Assembly: GCA_933228675.1 (NCBI GenBank)
Contig: OW121742.1
Location: forward strand, 104,646,901-104,710,900
Source: Stomorhina lunata
Lineage: Eukaryota; Arthropoda; Insecta; Diptera; Rhiniidae
Reading direction: 5' to 3'
DNA length: 64,000 nt
Under the pieces are notes generated by a model. It had not been told where the DNA came from and made no database searches. It worked only from the letters and a program-made list of their open reading frames with translations. The first letter of the stretch is position 1. Every line of letters starts with the position of its first letter. This document shows, piece by piece, positions 32,168-44,289 of this stretch. A program made the position numbers and the translations under genes.

Positions 32168-34230
32168 TATAGAAATTTCTTCCTTACGTCAACTTTTCTA
32201 TAGAAATGTCTTCCTAACGTCAACTTTTCTATAGAAATGTCTTCCTATCGTCAACTTTTTTGTCAACTTTTCTACAGAAATGTCTTCCTATCGTCAACTT
32301 TTCTATAGAAATGTCTTCTATCGTCAACTTTTCAATAGAAATGTCTTCCTATCGTCAACTTTTCTATAGAAATGTCTTCCTATCGTCAACTTTTCTATAG
32401 AAATGTCTTCTTATCGTCAACTTTTCTATAGCAATGTCTTCCTATCGTCAACTTTTCTATAGAAATGTCTTAATATCGTCAACTTTTCTATAGAAATGTC
32501 TTCCTATCGTCAACTTTTCTATAGAAATGTCTTCCTAACGTCAACTTTTCTATAGAAATGTCTTCCTAACGTCAACTCTTCTATAGAAATGTCTCCCTAT
32601 CGTCATCTTTTCTGTAGAAATGTCTTCTTTTGGTCAACTTTTCCATAGAAATGTCTTCCTTTGGTCAACTTTTCTATATAAATTTCTTCCTTTGGTCAAC
32701 TTTTCTATAGAAATGTCTTCCTATCGTCAACTTTCTATAGAAATGTCTTCCTAACGTTAACTTTTCTATAGAAATGTCTTCCTAACGTCAACTTTTCTAT
32801 AGAAATGTCTTCCTAACGTCAACTTTTCTTTAGAAATGTCTTCCTATCGTCATCTTTTCTGTAGAAATGTCTTCTTTTGGTCAACTTTTCTATAGAAATG
32901 TCTTCCTTTGGTCAACTTTTCTATAGAAATTTCTTCCTTTGGTCAACTTTTCTATAGAAATGTCTTCCTATCGTCAACTTTCTATAGAAATTTCTTCTTT
33001 TGGTCAACTTTTCTACAGAAATGTCTTCCTTTGGTCAACTTTTCTATAGAAATGTCTTCCTATGGTCAACTTTTCTATAGAAATGTCTTCCTTTGGTCAA
33101 CTTTTCTATAGAAATGTCTTCCTTTGGTCAACTTTTCTATAGAAATGTATTCCTTTGGTCAACTTTTCTATGGAAATGTCTTCCTTTGATCAACTTTTCT
33201 ATAGAAATGTCTTCCTTTGGTCGACTTTTCCATAGAAATGTCTTCCTTTGGTCGACTTTTCTATAGAAATGTCTTCCTTTTGTCAACTTTTCTATAGAAA
33301 TGTCTATCTATCGTCAACTTTTCTATAGAAATGTCTATCTATCGTCAACCTTTCTATAGAAATGTCTCCCTTTGGTCAACTTTTCCATAGAAATGTCTTC
33401 CTTTGGTCAACTTTTCTAAAGAAATGTCTTCCTTTGGTCAACTTTTCTATAGAAATCTCTTCCTTTGGTCAACTTTTCTATAGAAATGTCTTCCTATCGT
33501 CAATTTTCTATAGAAATGTATTTTTTGGTCAATTTTTCTATAGAAATGCCTTCCTTTGGTCAACTTTTCTATAGAAATGTCTTCCTTTGGTCAACTTATC
33601 TATAGAAATGTCTTCCTTTGGTCAACTTTTCTATAGAAATGTCTTCCTTTGATCAACTTTTCTATAGAAATGTCTTCCTTTGGTCAACTTTTCTATAGAA
33701 GTGTCTTCCTTTGGTCAACTTTTCTATAGAAATGTCTTCCTTTGGTCAACTTTTCTATAGGAATGTCTTCCTTTGGTCAACTTTTCTATAGAAATGTCTT
33801 CCTTTGGTCAACTTTTCTATAGAAATGTCTTCCTTTCGTCAACTTTCTATAGAAATGTATTTTTTGATCAACTTTTCTATAGAAGTGTCTTTCTTTGGTC
33901 AACTTTTCTATAGAAATGTCTGCCTTTGGTCAACTTTTCTATAGAAATGTCTTCCTTTTGTCAACTTTTCTATAGAAATGTCTTCCTTTGGTCAACTTTT
34001 CTATAGCAATGTCTTCCTTTGGTCAACTTTTCTTTATAAATGTCTTCCTTTGGGCAACTTTTCTATAGAAATGTCTTCCTTTGGTCAACTTTTCTATAGA
34101 AATGTCTTCCTATCGTCTATATATCGTCAACTTTTCTATAGAAATGTCTTCCTATCGTCAACTTTTCTATGGAAATGTCTTTCTATCGTCAATTTTTCTT
34201 AAGAAATGTCTTCCTATCGGCAACTTTTCA
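32168..34230 (-). repeat. 31-bp CTATAG satellite, array D
   Basis: About 66 units, plus-strand GGTCAACTTTTCTATAGAAA then TGTCTTCCTTT, with a TATCGTC/TAACGTC subfamily at 32,168-32,850 and at the right end, and the TTTGGTC subfamily in the middle. Same orientation as arrays B and C. Open frames at 32,908-33,111, 33,362-33,574 and 33,978-34,202 (repeated FSIEMSSFGQLFYRN) are translation of the repeat, since 31-bp units drift through the frames, and are not genes. Confidence 0.95.
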
Positions 34231-35149
34231 GTAAAATTTACCCGCACAAAATTCTGAGTATAAAATTTTCTTTTTTAAATTTATTACAAACTAAATTTTC
34301 CAAAATATCTATCCAAGCTTAGAGAAAAAAAGACTCCCTTGAATGTAATCAATTTTAATTACTTATACTTTATAAAACTGGTAATAGCTTTTGGCTAAAC
34401 TAAAGTCCTTAATCTTAGCAAAAGTACTTAAAACCCAAGGAGCAAAGTACAATATCTAGAAAGTGTTAAGAATTTCTCTATTATTTCATTTAATAAGATT
34501 TTCATTTTGCCACAACTATCTTGAGTAGAAAGAACATCATTTACTATATTTTAGTTACATTTAATATTTGACAAGTAAACTTTGAAATTATCCCCCAGTC
34601 CTTTATTAAGGACTTGTATCCTTTTTGGTGAGTGGGTGTAAAAATGCCAAACATCAAACCATTGTAATAAAGCTCTTTTTTTATTTTGGCAAAGATTGTG
34701 TTTAAAAGTTTTTGAAAGTGAAAAATGATTTTTTGCACTCAGCTTGATTCAATTCAATTTCAAATGGTCAAAATTAAATAAATGATTGTAATGAACTCGA
34801 TTTCCTTTTAACATCATTAAATGTTTTGTCACTCTAAAAAACTCTTAAGGCATACCAACAGCAGGACTCGCAGCACGAAAGGAAGGATGTAGCGAGTAAA
34901 AGCTATAATTGTCAACTGCCAAAATGATTTTAAAATGAAGAAAAATATTATTATAGTGTATAAACATAAATAATTCTAAGAAATGAAGTCAACCAAAATC
35001 AAATTAATAAAAAGGTTTGAGGAAAGAAATTAGGGAAACTAAAATGGTAAAAAACTTTGAAGTAGAAATTGTAATAAGGAAATATTAAGAGGGAGAGTGT
35101 TGTACTTAAAGCTTTTGGAAATTAATGAGCAAAAAGTTGAATGACAAAT
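34231..35149. other. Intergenic stretch, nothing recognised
   Basis: AT-rich unique sequence without convincing genes. The antisense frame at 34,544-34,738 shows no motif. Confidence 0.5.
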
Positions 35150-38100
35150 GATCAAAGTAAATATCAAAGCACTAAAGTTAAAACTTTAAAGTTTTGGCAG
35201 AGTTCACGAAACATACAAATATTTATTTATCTTTTTCGATAATTTTGTATTTAAAAGCTTTCCAAATAATAAATTATAATAAAGTTCAATAAAAACTGGT
35301 CGTAGATATTATTCAACAAATATTGAACTTTTTAAGCCTTTTAGGTTCTATAAAGTCTAGCATTAGGTATATTTATAAAAATATAAAGGTATTTGGAATA
35401 TTGAAACTTTTAAGCTTTTTAAGTTCTTTAAGAAATTGACATTAGATATTAAAAATTTTAAAAAATTTTGTATGTAAAAGCTAAGAGAAGTTATGAGAAG
35501 TATAAAAATAAAAATATTAGGGAAATTTTTTAAATTTTGAGCTTTTTAAGTCCTTGTAATTAAAAATTATAAAGCCTTTTAGAAAAAAGATTTGTGTAAA
35601 AGCTTTAGACAAATTACGAAAAAAAACATAGTAAACTTTTTTGTTCTTGTACAGTTTCGTTCTAGATATTATGAATACTGAGCTTTTTCTTCAAGCTTTA
35701 GGGAAATATTAAGTAAAGAAGAGAATAACGAAAAATGTTAAATAAACTATGATTTAAAAATCAACTGAAACTGTTTACACTTACTAAGCTTTTATATAAA
35801 GCTTGAGGAAAATATTAAATGAAAAGCGTGAATAAGGTACATAAATTAATAAGTGAAGAAAATATGAATGTAAGAAAAATTAGGCTTAAATTATTATATT
35901 GTAAACTATTACGTTTTTAGTGCAAAAGCTTTAAAGTATTATGAAGAAGTAAAAACTGAATTACTTAATATGGAAAAAACTTGAAACTTAAAAGCTTTTT
36001 ATGTATTCGCATATATTGATGATTGATTTTGATAATAAGAGAGAACTTTTAAGAAAAAGCTTTAGAAAACATAATAAAGAAAAGTTTAAACTTATGTAGG
36101 AAAATTTTAAAACTTTGCAAAACTTTTAAAACTTTGCAAAATTACAGTTTGGTAATGAAATAAGTTTTTGGACAAATTTTAAGGTGAAAGTTTCTCTTAA
36201 GTTTTTTTTTTTTAAACGATAAATGGAAAAAGCTTAAAGTATTATAAATAAATCCAGGAATAAAATATATTAAAAACAGATTTACCTTAATGTGGAAGAA
36301 ATGTTGAAATTTCATTTTGGTAATAAGAGATAATTTTTAAGTAAAAGCTTAAGAAAAAATATTAAAGCTTTGCAAATACTAGCAAAAACAAAAATTTGAT
36401 AATGAAATAAGCTTTTTGGAAAAATCAAGATGAAAGTTTCTATATGGCTTTAACGCAAAATTAAAAAAAGGTGACTACAAAAGCTTTAAAGTTATTATAT
36501 TAATAGGCAAGAAATATTGAAAGTTCAAAGCTTTATATGTATTTGTAAATACCAATTTTTAAATTTTGATAATAAGAGAGAATTTGTAAGCAAAAGCTTT
36601 AGGAAAAATAATCACGAAAAGTTTTAACTTTTGTGCTGAAATGTTGAAGCTTTGCAAGTACTAGCAGAAATTAACGTTGTTTTTAATTTTTATGCGTTTC
36701 TCTATAGCTTTTACGCAAAATTAAAAAAACGGAAAGTGAAAAAAGTTTAAAGAATTATGAAAGAGTCCAGGAACAGACTCTAAAAAAGCTTTAAAGGTGT
36801 TATAAAGAAGTCTAGAAATAAAATGTAATAAAAACAGATTTACGTTAAGGGGGAAGAAATATTGAATTTTCAAAGCTTTATATATATGTACGTTATCATA
36901 AAAAATAAGCTTTTTGAGAGAATATTTACCTCAAAGCTTAAGAAAAGTTTAATATTTTGTAGGAAAAAGTTTAAACTTTTGTAGGGAAATGTTCAAGCTT
37001 TACAAACACTAGCAGAAATTAACGATTGGTATTAAAATGAGCCTTTTTGGTAAACATTTTAGGGAAAAGTTTCCCTACAGCTTTTACCTAAAATTATAAA
37101 AATAGATATATCTGGAAGAAAAAATTATGTGTTTAGAAAATATGAAAAAAGTATTCAGCTGCACGTGTAAAGTTCTTTGGTTCAGCTTTATCTACTAAGA
37201 CTTTTGCAAGGTTTCGAAAGTTAGAAAGCTTTAAATGTTGACTTATGACTGCCAAAACGAAAAAGAACGGCCTTTTAGAGCTCTTAGCTTTAGAATGTAA
37301 AAAAGCTCTTTTTCTAGTGTATATTTCTTGAAGACAAATATTTCCGTAAAAACCAAATATTTCTGTAAAAGTCCATGGAAGCTTTTAAATTTTACAGTTG
37401 AAAATAGAGTCTAAACCATGAAATAATAATAACAAGGAAGTTTCATTCTCTCTCTTCAAAATTATTTTGAAGTATATTGGGTTTTTGAAGTTTGATATTT
37501 GAAAACAATCGAAAGAAAAATGTTGCCACATTAAGAAAAGGGGTACGTAATACATTGGGATTAGTTATCAAAAATGTGTAATTTTGAAGTTAAGCATATA
37601 ATAAAGACATTCAATATCAAAGAAATATAGTTGGAACAAATTGTATGATTATTTATTGAAGCTTTTTCGTAAATATTCGTAAGTTTTTTATGCATAAATT
37701 TACATAAATATTGTCATCATAAAATATTAGAAAAGTGGGATTGTCGGCAAAAAATATGGTAGCACAAACTTTTACTATCCTAACAAACGTCAGAAAGTTA
37801 TCATGGCGACAAAAAGAGAGAATGGAACAACCTTCAGAATTATTAAATCATGGTCTAAACAATATTAAAATTTAGAAAGCTTAAACTGAGAAAGCTATAT
37901 TTTTGTTTTATAACAGAAAAAATCTATGTAGCTTTGATTGTAAAAACAATTTTATAATGTTTTTTTTAAGCTTTAGCATGCAAGAAAGAACTTTTTCTAG
38001 TATATATTTCCTAAAGTTCTGCAAATGCGTTAAGAGTATTTTCATAAAAGTTAAAAATTCATAGAAGCTTTTCAATTTTTAAGTTTAAAATAAAGTTTTT

Positions 38101-38900
38101 ATTACATTGGAGTTTTTATAAAGCTAGGACTTAGAAAGCTATATTAAAAACATGAAAGCTTTTTTATAATATCTATTCAATCTTTAGTGTTTTAGAAAGT
38201 ATTATTTAAAGCTTATTTGATCTAAAGTTAAAGCACTCAAGACAAAGGATTTCATAAAAGTCAATGATCTATTAAAGCTTTTAAACCTTTACAACTACAA
38301 TAAAAAGCAATTATACAGCTTTTTGATTTGTTTTATGAATATTTAATGCATTTCCGAGCCTTAATATATTATAAAGCTCTATTTTTGGTATATATTTCCT
38401 AAAGCTTTGCAAATGCATATTCCAAACAAATATTTCCGAAAACGTTAATAAAACATGGAAGCTTTTAAATTTTATAGTTGAAAATAAAGTTTCATCACAT
38501 TAAAGTTTAAAAAACGTAGACTAAGAGAGCTATATTAAAAACTTGAAAGCTTTATATTTGTTATAGCTAAAACCAGTAGCACTGACCTTACTTCGACCTC
38601 AGCAAAATGCCTTTTAAGAAATTTAAGAAATTATATTTAAAACTTCAATATTTGACGTAAACTTTATAGAATTTATTTAAAACAGCGATTCCCATAAAAT
38701 TCAATGAACTATTGAAGCTTTTTAAGCTTTTTAAGCTTTGCAACAAATTGTACAGACTTTTCTTACATGACAACTTAAAGCTTTTACATGACAACATAAA
38801 GCTTTTAGGCTATATTTAATGTAAAAATTTTGAGTTTTTTATGTTTTAAAGCTATTATATTTTTTTATGGTTTTTCAAGTTAGAAACTTTTATCAGCAGA
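35150..38900. repeat. Diverged long-unit repeats rich in AAGCTTT
   Basis: AAGCTTT/AAAGCTT occurs very often, in two blocks. In 35,900-37,130 the marker AAGCTTTGCAA.TACTAGCA recurs at about 36,374, 36,648 and 36,995, and CAGATTTAC.TTAAG at 36,277 and 36,834, indicating units of about 270-350 bp. In 37,290-38,560 the marker CTTTTTCTAGT.TATATTTC recurs at about 37,306, 37,987 and 38,379 with GAAGCTTTTAAATTTTA downstream, units of about 390 bp. Old and diverged. No gene. Confidence 0.6.
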
Positions 38901-38989
38901 AATTTTATAAATTTTTAAAATATCATCATATTTCTGGAGGGGGTATGTCGTTTATTTTTTGAGAAGTTATACTAAAATATGTATGTACA

Positions 38990-39780
38990 AACTCGCTTTT
39001 CCAATATTTGTTTACAGTAAAAAAACTGAATCCATCCTTATCCTAATCAGATATTTTTTTTAGAAGAATTGCACTAAATATTTGTAATAAGAAATATATA
39101 AGTTTAGGTGTAGCTATAAAATATGCACAAATTTACTTTTCTTGGAAATTACACATTTTTGAAGATATTGAGCTTAAATTAGAATTTTTGGGACTTCGGT
39201 TACCAAGAGTAAAAAAAAATTGTAAATTTAGCTGCAATCATTTGCAAGAAAGCTTTTGTTCGTTTATTGTATGAGGAAATTATGTATTAAAGTCTTCAAA
39301 TATTTAATTTTTGAAAATATACAAAGTTTAAGCGCTCTAAAAAACTTTATCCCTCTGTATTCGAATCAAAGATTTAAGTATCTTAATTTTTCAAAAGTTT
39401 CCTGTAAAAGGCATATGAATCTGGCTGCTTATATTTGCAACAAAAAAAGTTTTGGTCGTTTTTCTTATGAGAAAGTTTTAACTAATTTTTTTTTTGAAAA
39501 ATGCAGGATTTTCGGAGATCAAAAAATTGTATCTTCTTGTTTTCGGATTTAATTTTTTTACGAATTATTTCTCTAAGGGTGTGTAATAAGAAGCATTTGA
39601 ATTTAGCTGCATATTCTTGCAACAAAGCATTTTTTGATCTCTTGTCTTATTGGCGAACTGTTATAAAATATGCCCCAAATTTGATTTGGAATAATGATTT
39701 TTGTTTCTATAGTAACATAGATATATTTATAACGAATAATGTATATTTAGGCGAATTTGCAGGATAAAACAAGATTTCAT
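38990..39780. repeat. Diverged ~185-bp tandem repeats
   Basis: TTAGCTGCAATCATTTGCAA then AAGCTTTT (39,228), CTGGCTGCTTATATTTGCAA (39,420) and TTAGCTGCATATTCTTGCAA (39,603) mark three units about 183-192 bp apart, each followed by CGTTTTTCTTATGAG-like sequence. Open frames 39,256-39,552 and 39,501-39,767 (containing NLAAYICNKK and NLAAYSCNKA) are translations of this repeat. Confidence 0.65.
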
Positions 39781-41055
39781 TAGGTTTTGGACTGGTTTCT
39801 GAAGAGATATAATACATTAATTTGTATACTAAAGAAAATGTTTAGGTGAAAATTCATTATTATATCATCAATTAAGGTTGCGAACTTGGTTTTTCAAAAG
39901 CTTTTGAATTCTACTTTTTTAATTCATTATAATCTTGAGAACTTTTTAAAGAATCAAGTGCTTAAATTTTCCACAAAATATTTAATATTTCAACATTTTT
40001 CATATTAAAGTCATAAGAATATCATTTTCTTCATAAAATGATGTATGACACGCAAAACTTGCATTCTTTTAACACCAATTCATCTTCATTCCTATGTATC
40101 ACTTTTTGTAAAAATCGTCAAAAGAGAACTATAAAAACGCCAAAGAAAAATATGACAGATGGTTAACAAAATATGACATTTGAGTGCATTCTTAACATAC
40201 CACAATGACAGACGACATTCTTTGGTATTTAAATTTTTCACTTTAATGAAAACAAAACCATGATTCCCAAAGACTTTGAATAATGACTAACTGACTGACT
40301 GACCGACTGAAGGAATGAATGAACGGCTGAATGGGAAGGCATGATATAATAAATGACCAAAACCAAGTCCCAACACACAAAGTTTGCATGTCACACTTTA
40401 AAACGATTTTCAACTTTTAAATGGAATAAAATAGTAGTTTAATTTTATCATGCAATTTTATTATATATTTTTCACATTTGCGTACATGAACTGAACAATA
40501 TAATTATTTTTCATAGTTTTTGGCTTAACATCAACAATTAATTAATTCGAAATTCTCCAAGACTCGACACGGACACGCAAAAGCTCTGATACTCCCAGTC
40601 GCATTGTTTTCAATATGAGAAATTGAAGTGTTTTCAATTAAATTTATTTCAATTTTTTAATTTATTTATACTATATTCTTGTTTTAATTGATTTAAAATG
40701 CGTAAATGTGAGAATATGCAAATAAAAATGGCATAAAATAATGAACATTAAACTGCAGGCGTTTATTTAACAAATACTAGAAAGAACAGTAGTCAAAGGC
40801 GGGCAGACGGAGGGAAAGACAGATGTTAGGACAGACTTTGAAATATGTAAAGTTTTCTTATAATATTAATTGCATTTATGTAAATTTTTATCATTATTAT
40901 TTACTTGTCTTATGTTCAATATAAATTTAACATTTTGAAATTTTTGTCGGACATTTGAAAATGTAAGCTATCAATTTTATTCCGCATTCCAGAATGAAAT
41001 GCACAAAAATGTTGATACAAATTGAAAGTAAGGCATTTAAGACGAACCCAAAAAG
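39781..41055. other. Intergenic stretch with a short TGAC microsatellite
   Basis: AT-rich unique sequence. TGACTAACTGACTGACTGAC and a following GAATGAATGAACGG run occupy about 40,282-40,325. Nothing else recognised. Confidence 0.5.
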
Positions 41056-41823
41056 CCCTACTATAGAAGAACTAAAGCACGACTGAACTAGAACTCAACC
41101 TTGAACGAAAACTAGAACTAAACCTAAAATTGAACCCAGAACATAACCAAGAACTTAACACAGAACTGAACATAAAATTCAACCTACAATTAAACCTAGA
41201 ATTAAACCAAGGACTGAATCTAGAACTGAATTTAGAACTGAATCTAGAACTGAACCTAGATCTAAAGGTAGAACTGAATATAAAACTAAACCTAGAACTG
41301 AACCCAAAACTGAATCTAGAACTTAAACTAGAACTGAACTAGAACTGAACCTAGAATTGAAGCAATAATTGAATCCAGAACTGAATCTAGAACTTAACCT
41401 AGAACTGAACCTGGAACTAAACTTAGAACTGAACCTAGAACTGAATCAAGAACTGAATCTAGAATTTAATCTAGAAGTAAACCAAGAATTAAACCAAGGA
41501 CTAAATCTAGAACTAAATCAAGCACTGAATCTAAAACTGAACCTTGATCTGAACCTTGATATGAGCCTAGAACTAAACCAAGAACTGAACCAAGAATTGA
41601 ACATAGAACTGAATCTAGCACTGAATCTAGAACTAAACCTAGAACTGAACTAGAACTGAACTTAGAACTGAACCTAGAACTGAATCTAGAACTGAGTCTA
41701 GAATTGAATATAGAACTGAACCTAGAACTGAACCTAGAACTGCACCTAGAACTGAACCTAGAACTGAACCTAAAACTGAACTTTGAACTGAACCTTGAAC
41801 TGAATCTGGAACTGAACTACAAC
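41056..41823. repeat. 12-bp minisatellite (GAACCTAGAACT type)
   Basis: Diverged head-to-tail 12-bp units GAACCTAGAACT/GAATCTAGAACT. As 12 is a multiple of three, one frame stays open as repeated LNLE (41,130-41,342 and 41,369-41,653). I regard these frames as repeat by-products because they have no start context and break whenever the unit length shifts. Confidence 0.9.
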
Positions 41824-43655
41824 AGAACTAGAACTGAACTAGAACTGAACTAGAACTGAACTAGAACTGAACTAGAACTGAACTAGAACTGAACTAGAAC
41901 TGAACTAGAACTGAACTAGAACTGAACTAGAACTGAACTAGAACTGAACTAGAACTGAACTAGAACTGAACTAGAACTGAACTAGAACTGAACTAGAACT
42001 GAACTAGAACTGAACTAGAACTGAACTAGAACTGAACTAGAACTGAACTAGAACTGAACTAGAACTGAACTAGAACTGAACTAGAACTGAACTAGAACTG
42101 AACTAGAACTGAACTAGAACTGAACTAGAACTGAACTAGAACTGAACTAGAACTGAACTAGAACTGAACTAGAACTGAACTAGAACTGAACTAGAACTGA
42201 ACTAGAACTGAACTAGAACTGAACTAGAACTGAACTAGAACTGAACTAGAACTGAACTAGAACTGAACTAGAACTGAACTAGAACTGAACTAGAACTGAA
42301 CTAGAACTGAACTAGAACTGAACTAGAACTGAACTAGAACTGAATAAGAACTGAACTAGAACTGAACTAGAACTGAACTAGAACTGAACTAGAACTGAAG
42401 TAGAACTGAACTAGAACTGAACTAGAACTGAACTAGAACTGAACTAGAACTGAACTAGAACTGAACTAGAACTGAACTAGAACTGAACTAGAACTGAACT
42501 AGAACTGAACTAGAACTGAACTAGAACTGAACTAGAACTGAACTAGAACTGAACTAGAACTGAACTAGAACTGAACTAGAACTGAACTAGAACTGAACTA
42601 GAACTGAACTAGAACTGAAGTAGAACTGAACTAGAACTGAACTAGAACTGAACTAGAACTGAACTAGAACTGAACTAGAACTGAACTAGAACTGAACTAG
42701 AACTGAACTAGAACTGAACTAGAACTGAACTAGAACTGAACTAGAACTGAACTAGAACTGAACTAGAACTGAACTAGAACTGAACTAGAACTGAACTAGA
42801 ACTGAACTAGAACTGAACTAGAACTGAACTAGAACTGAACTAGAACTGAACTAGAACTGAACTAGAACTGAACTAGAACTGAACTAGAACTGAACTAGAA
42901 CTGAACGAGAACTGAACTAGAACTGAACTAGAACTGAACTAGAACTGAACTAGAACTGAACTAGAACTGAACTAGAACTGAACTAGAACTGAACTAGAAC
43001 TGAACTAGAACTGAACTAGAACTGAACTAGAACTGAACTAGAACTGAACTAGAACTGAACTAGAACTGAACTAGAACTGAAGTAGAACTGAACTAGAACT
43101 GAACTAGAACTGAACTAGAACTGAACTAGAACTGAACTAGAACTGAACTAGAACTGAACTAGAACTGAACTAGAACTGAACTAGAACTGAACTAGAACTG
43201 AACTAGAACTGAACTAGAACTGAACTAGAACTGAACTAGAACTGAACTAGAACTGAACTAGAACTGAAGTAGAACTGAACTAGAACTGAACTAGAACTGA
43301 ACTAGAACTGAACTAGAACTAGAACTGAACTAAAACTGAACTAGAACTGAACTAGAACTGAACTAGAACTGAACTAGAACTGAACTAGAACTGAACTAGA
43401 ACTGAACTAGAACTGAACTAGAACTGAACTAGAACCGAACTAGAACTGAACTAGAACTGAACTAGAACTGAACTAGAACTGAACTAGAACTGAACTAGAA
43501 CTGAACTAGAACTGAACTAGAACTAAACTAGAACTGAACTAGAACTGAACTAGAACTGAAGTAGAACTGAAGTAGAACTGAAGTAGAACTGAACTAGAAC
43601 TGAACTAGATCTGAACTAGATCTGAACTAGAACCGAACTAGAACTGGACTGAAAT
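41824..43655. repeat. Homogeneous 11-bp satellite (TAGAACTGAAC)
   Basis: About 165 nearly identical 11-bp units. The unit equals the adjoining 12-bp unit minus one C. Rare variants (GAAGTAG for GAACTAG) at 42,400, 42,620, 43,082 and 43,269 are spaced by exact multiples of 11. The right edge degrades from about 43,560 (AGTAGAACTGA and GATCTGAACT variants). Confidence 0.97.
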
Positions 43656-44289
43656 TAAATATACAACTTATACTATATTTTTCTTGTTGGTCGCGACAAA
43701 TTGCTTAATGGACCCACCATTTCTCCCTTCAAAATTTAATAAAGAAATATTGCGACAGCCAAGAATTCAATTGAAATGAATGCTATTGCTTCAAATTAAC
43801 AAGACAATGACGATTGTGCATTACAATGTCATATTGATGTAATTATTGAAAGGGGAGAAATGAAAAAAAAAAACAATGATGTTAACTGAGGAAAAACGGC
43901 GGCAAAAAACAATTACTTGAAATGTGATGAATCGGACAGACGGGAAAATAAATGAAATATTTGTGGGTTTCTCGTATATGAAGTTGACTATGATTGATAA
44001 AGTTATCAAGATAAATTCAATCAATAAATCATTACATATTCAACAGTAATAAAACGACCGCCTGACAATGGATAATTTTAATTAAGAGACATGGAGGAGG
44101 TTGTAAAGAAAGATGTAAAAAATTTAAATTAAAACCAGATATAAAAATCAATGAACTTGGTGTGAAGTGGTTTAAATCAGTTGACAGTGTCATTTGTAAC
44201 AAATGAAACTATTACTTTATAAAGGAAAAGAATTAAGATAATATTTTTCCTATAACCATAAGAAAATTATTTTAAAAATATAATATAAT
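43656..44289. other. Intergenic stretch, nothing recognised
   Basis: AT-rich unique sequence between the 11-bp and 29-bp arrays; the antisense frame 43,821-44,024 is hydrophobic low-complexity and not called. Confidence 0.5.

Noticed and set aside
32908..34202. Three open frames coding for repeated FSIEMSSFGQLFYRN-like peptides
   Set aside because: They are translations of the 31-bp CTATAG satellite; similar frames appear on either strand in arrays A, B and C and none extends across many units.
39256..39767. Two overlapping open frames sharing NLAAY.CNK peptides as a gene family
   Set aside because: The shared peptides come from the ~185-bp tandem repeat; frames are short and shift between units.
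41130..41653. Open frames coding for a repeated LNLE protein
   Set aside because: They arise because a 12-bp repeat keeps one frame open. They have no promoter or start context, are broken at 41,343-41,368, and disappear where the unit becomes 11 bp.
41824..43655. Telomeric repeat
   Set aside because: The 11-bp TAGAACTGAAC unit is not of the TTAGG type, is internal in the window, and flies generally lack simple telomerase repeats.
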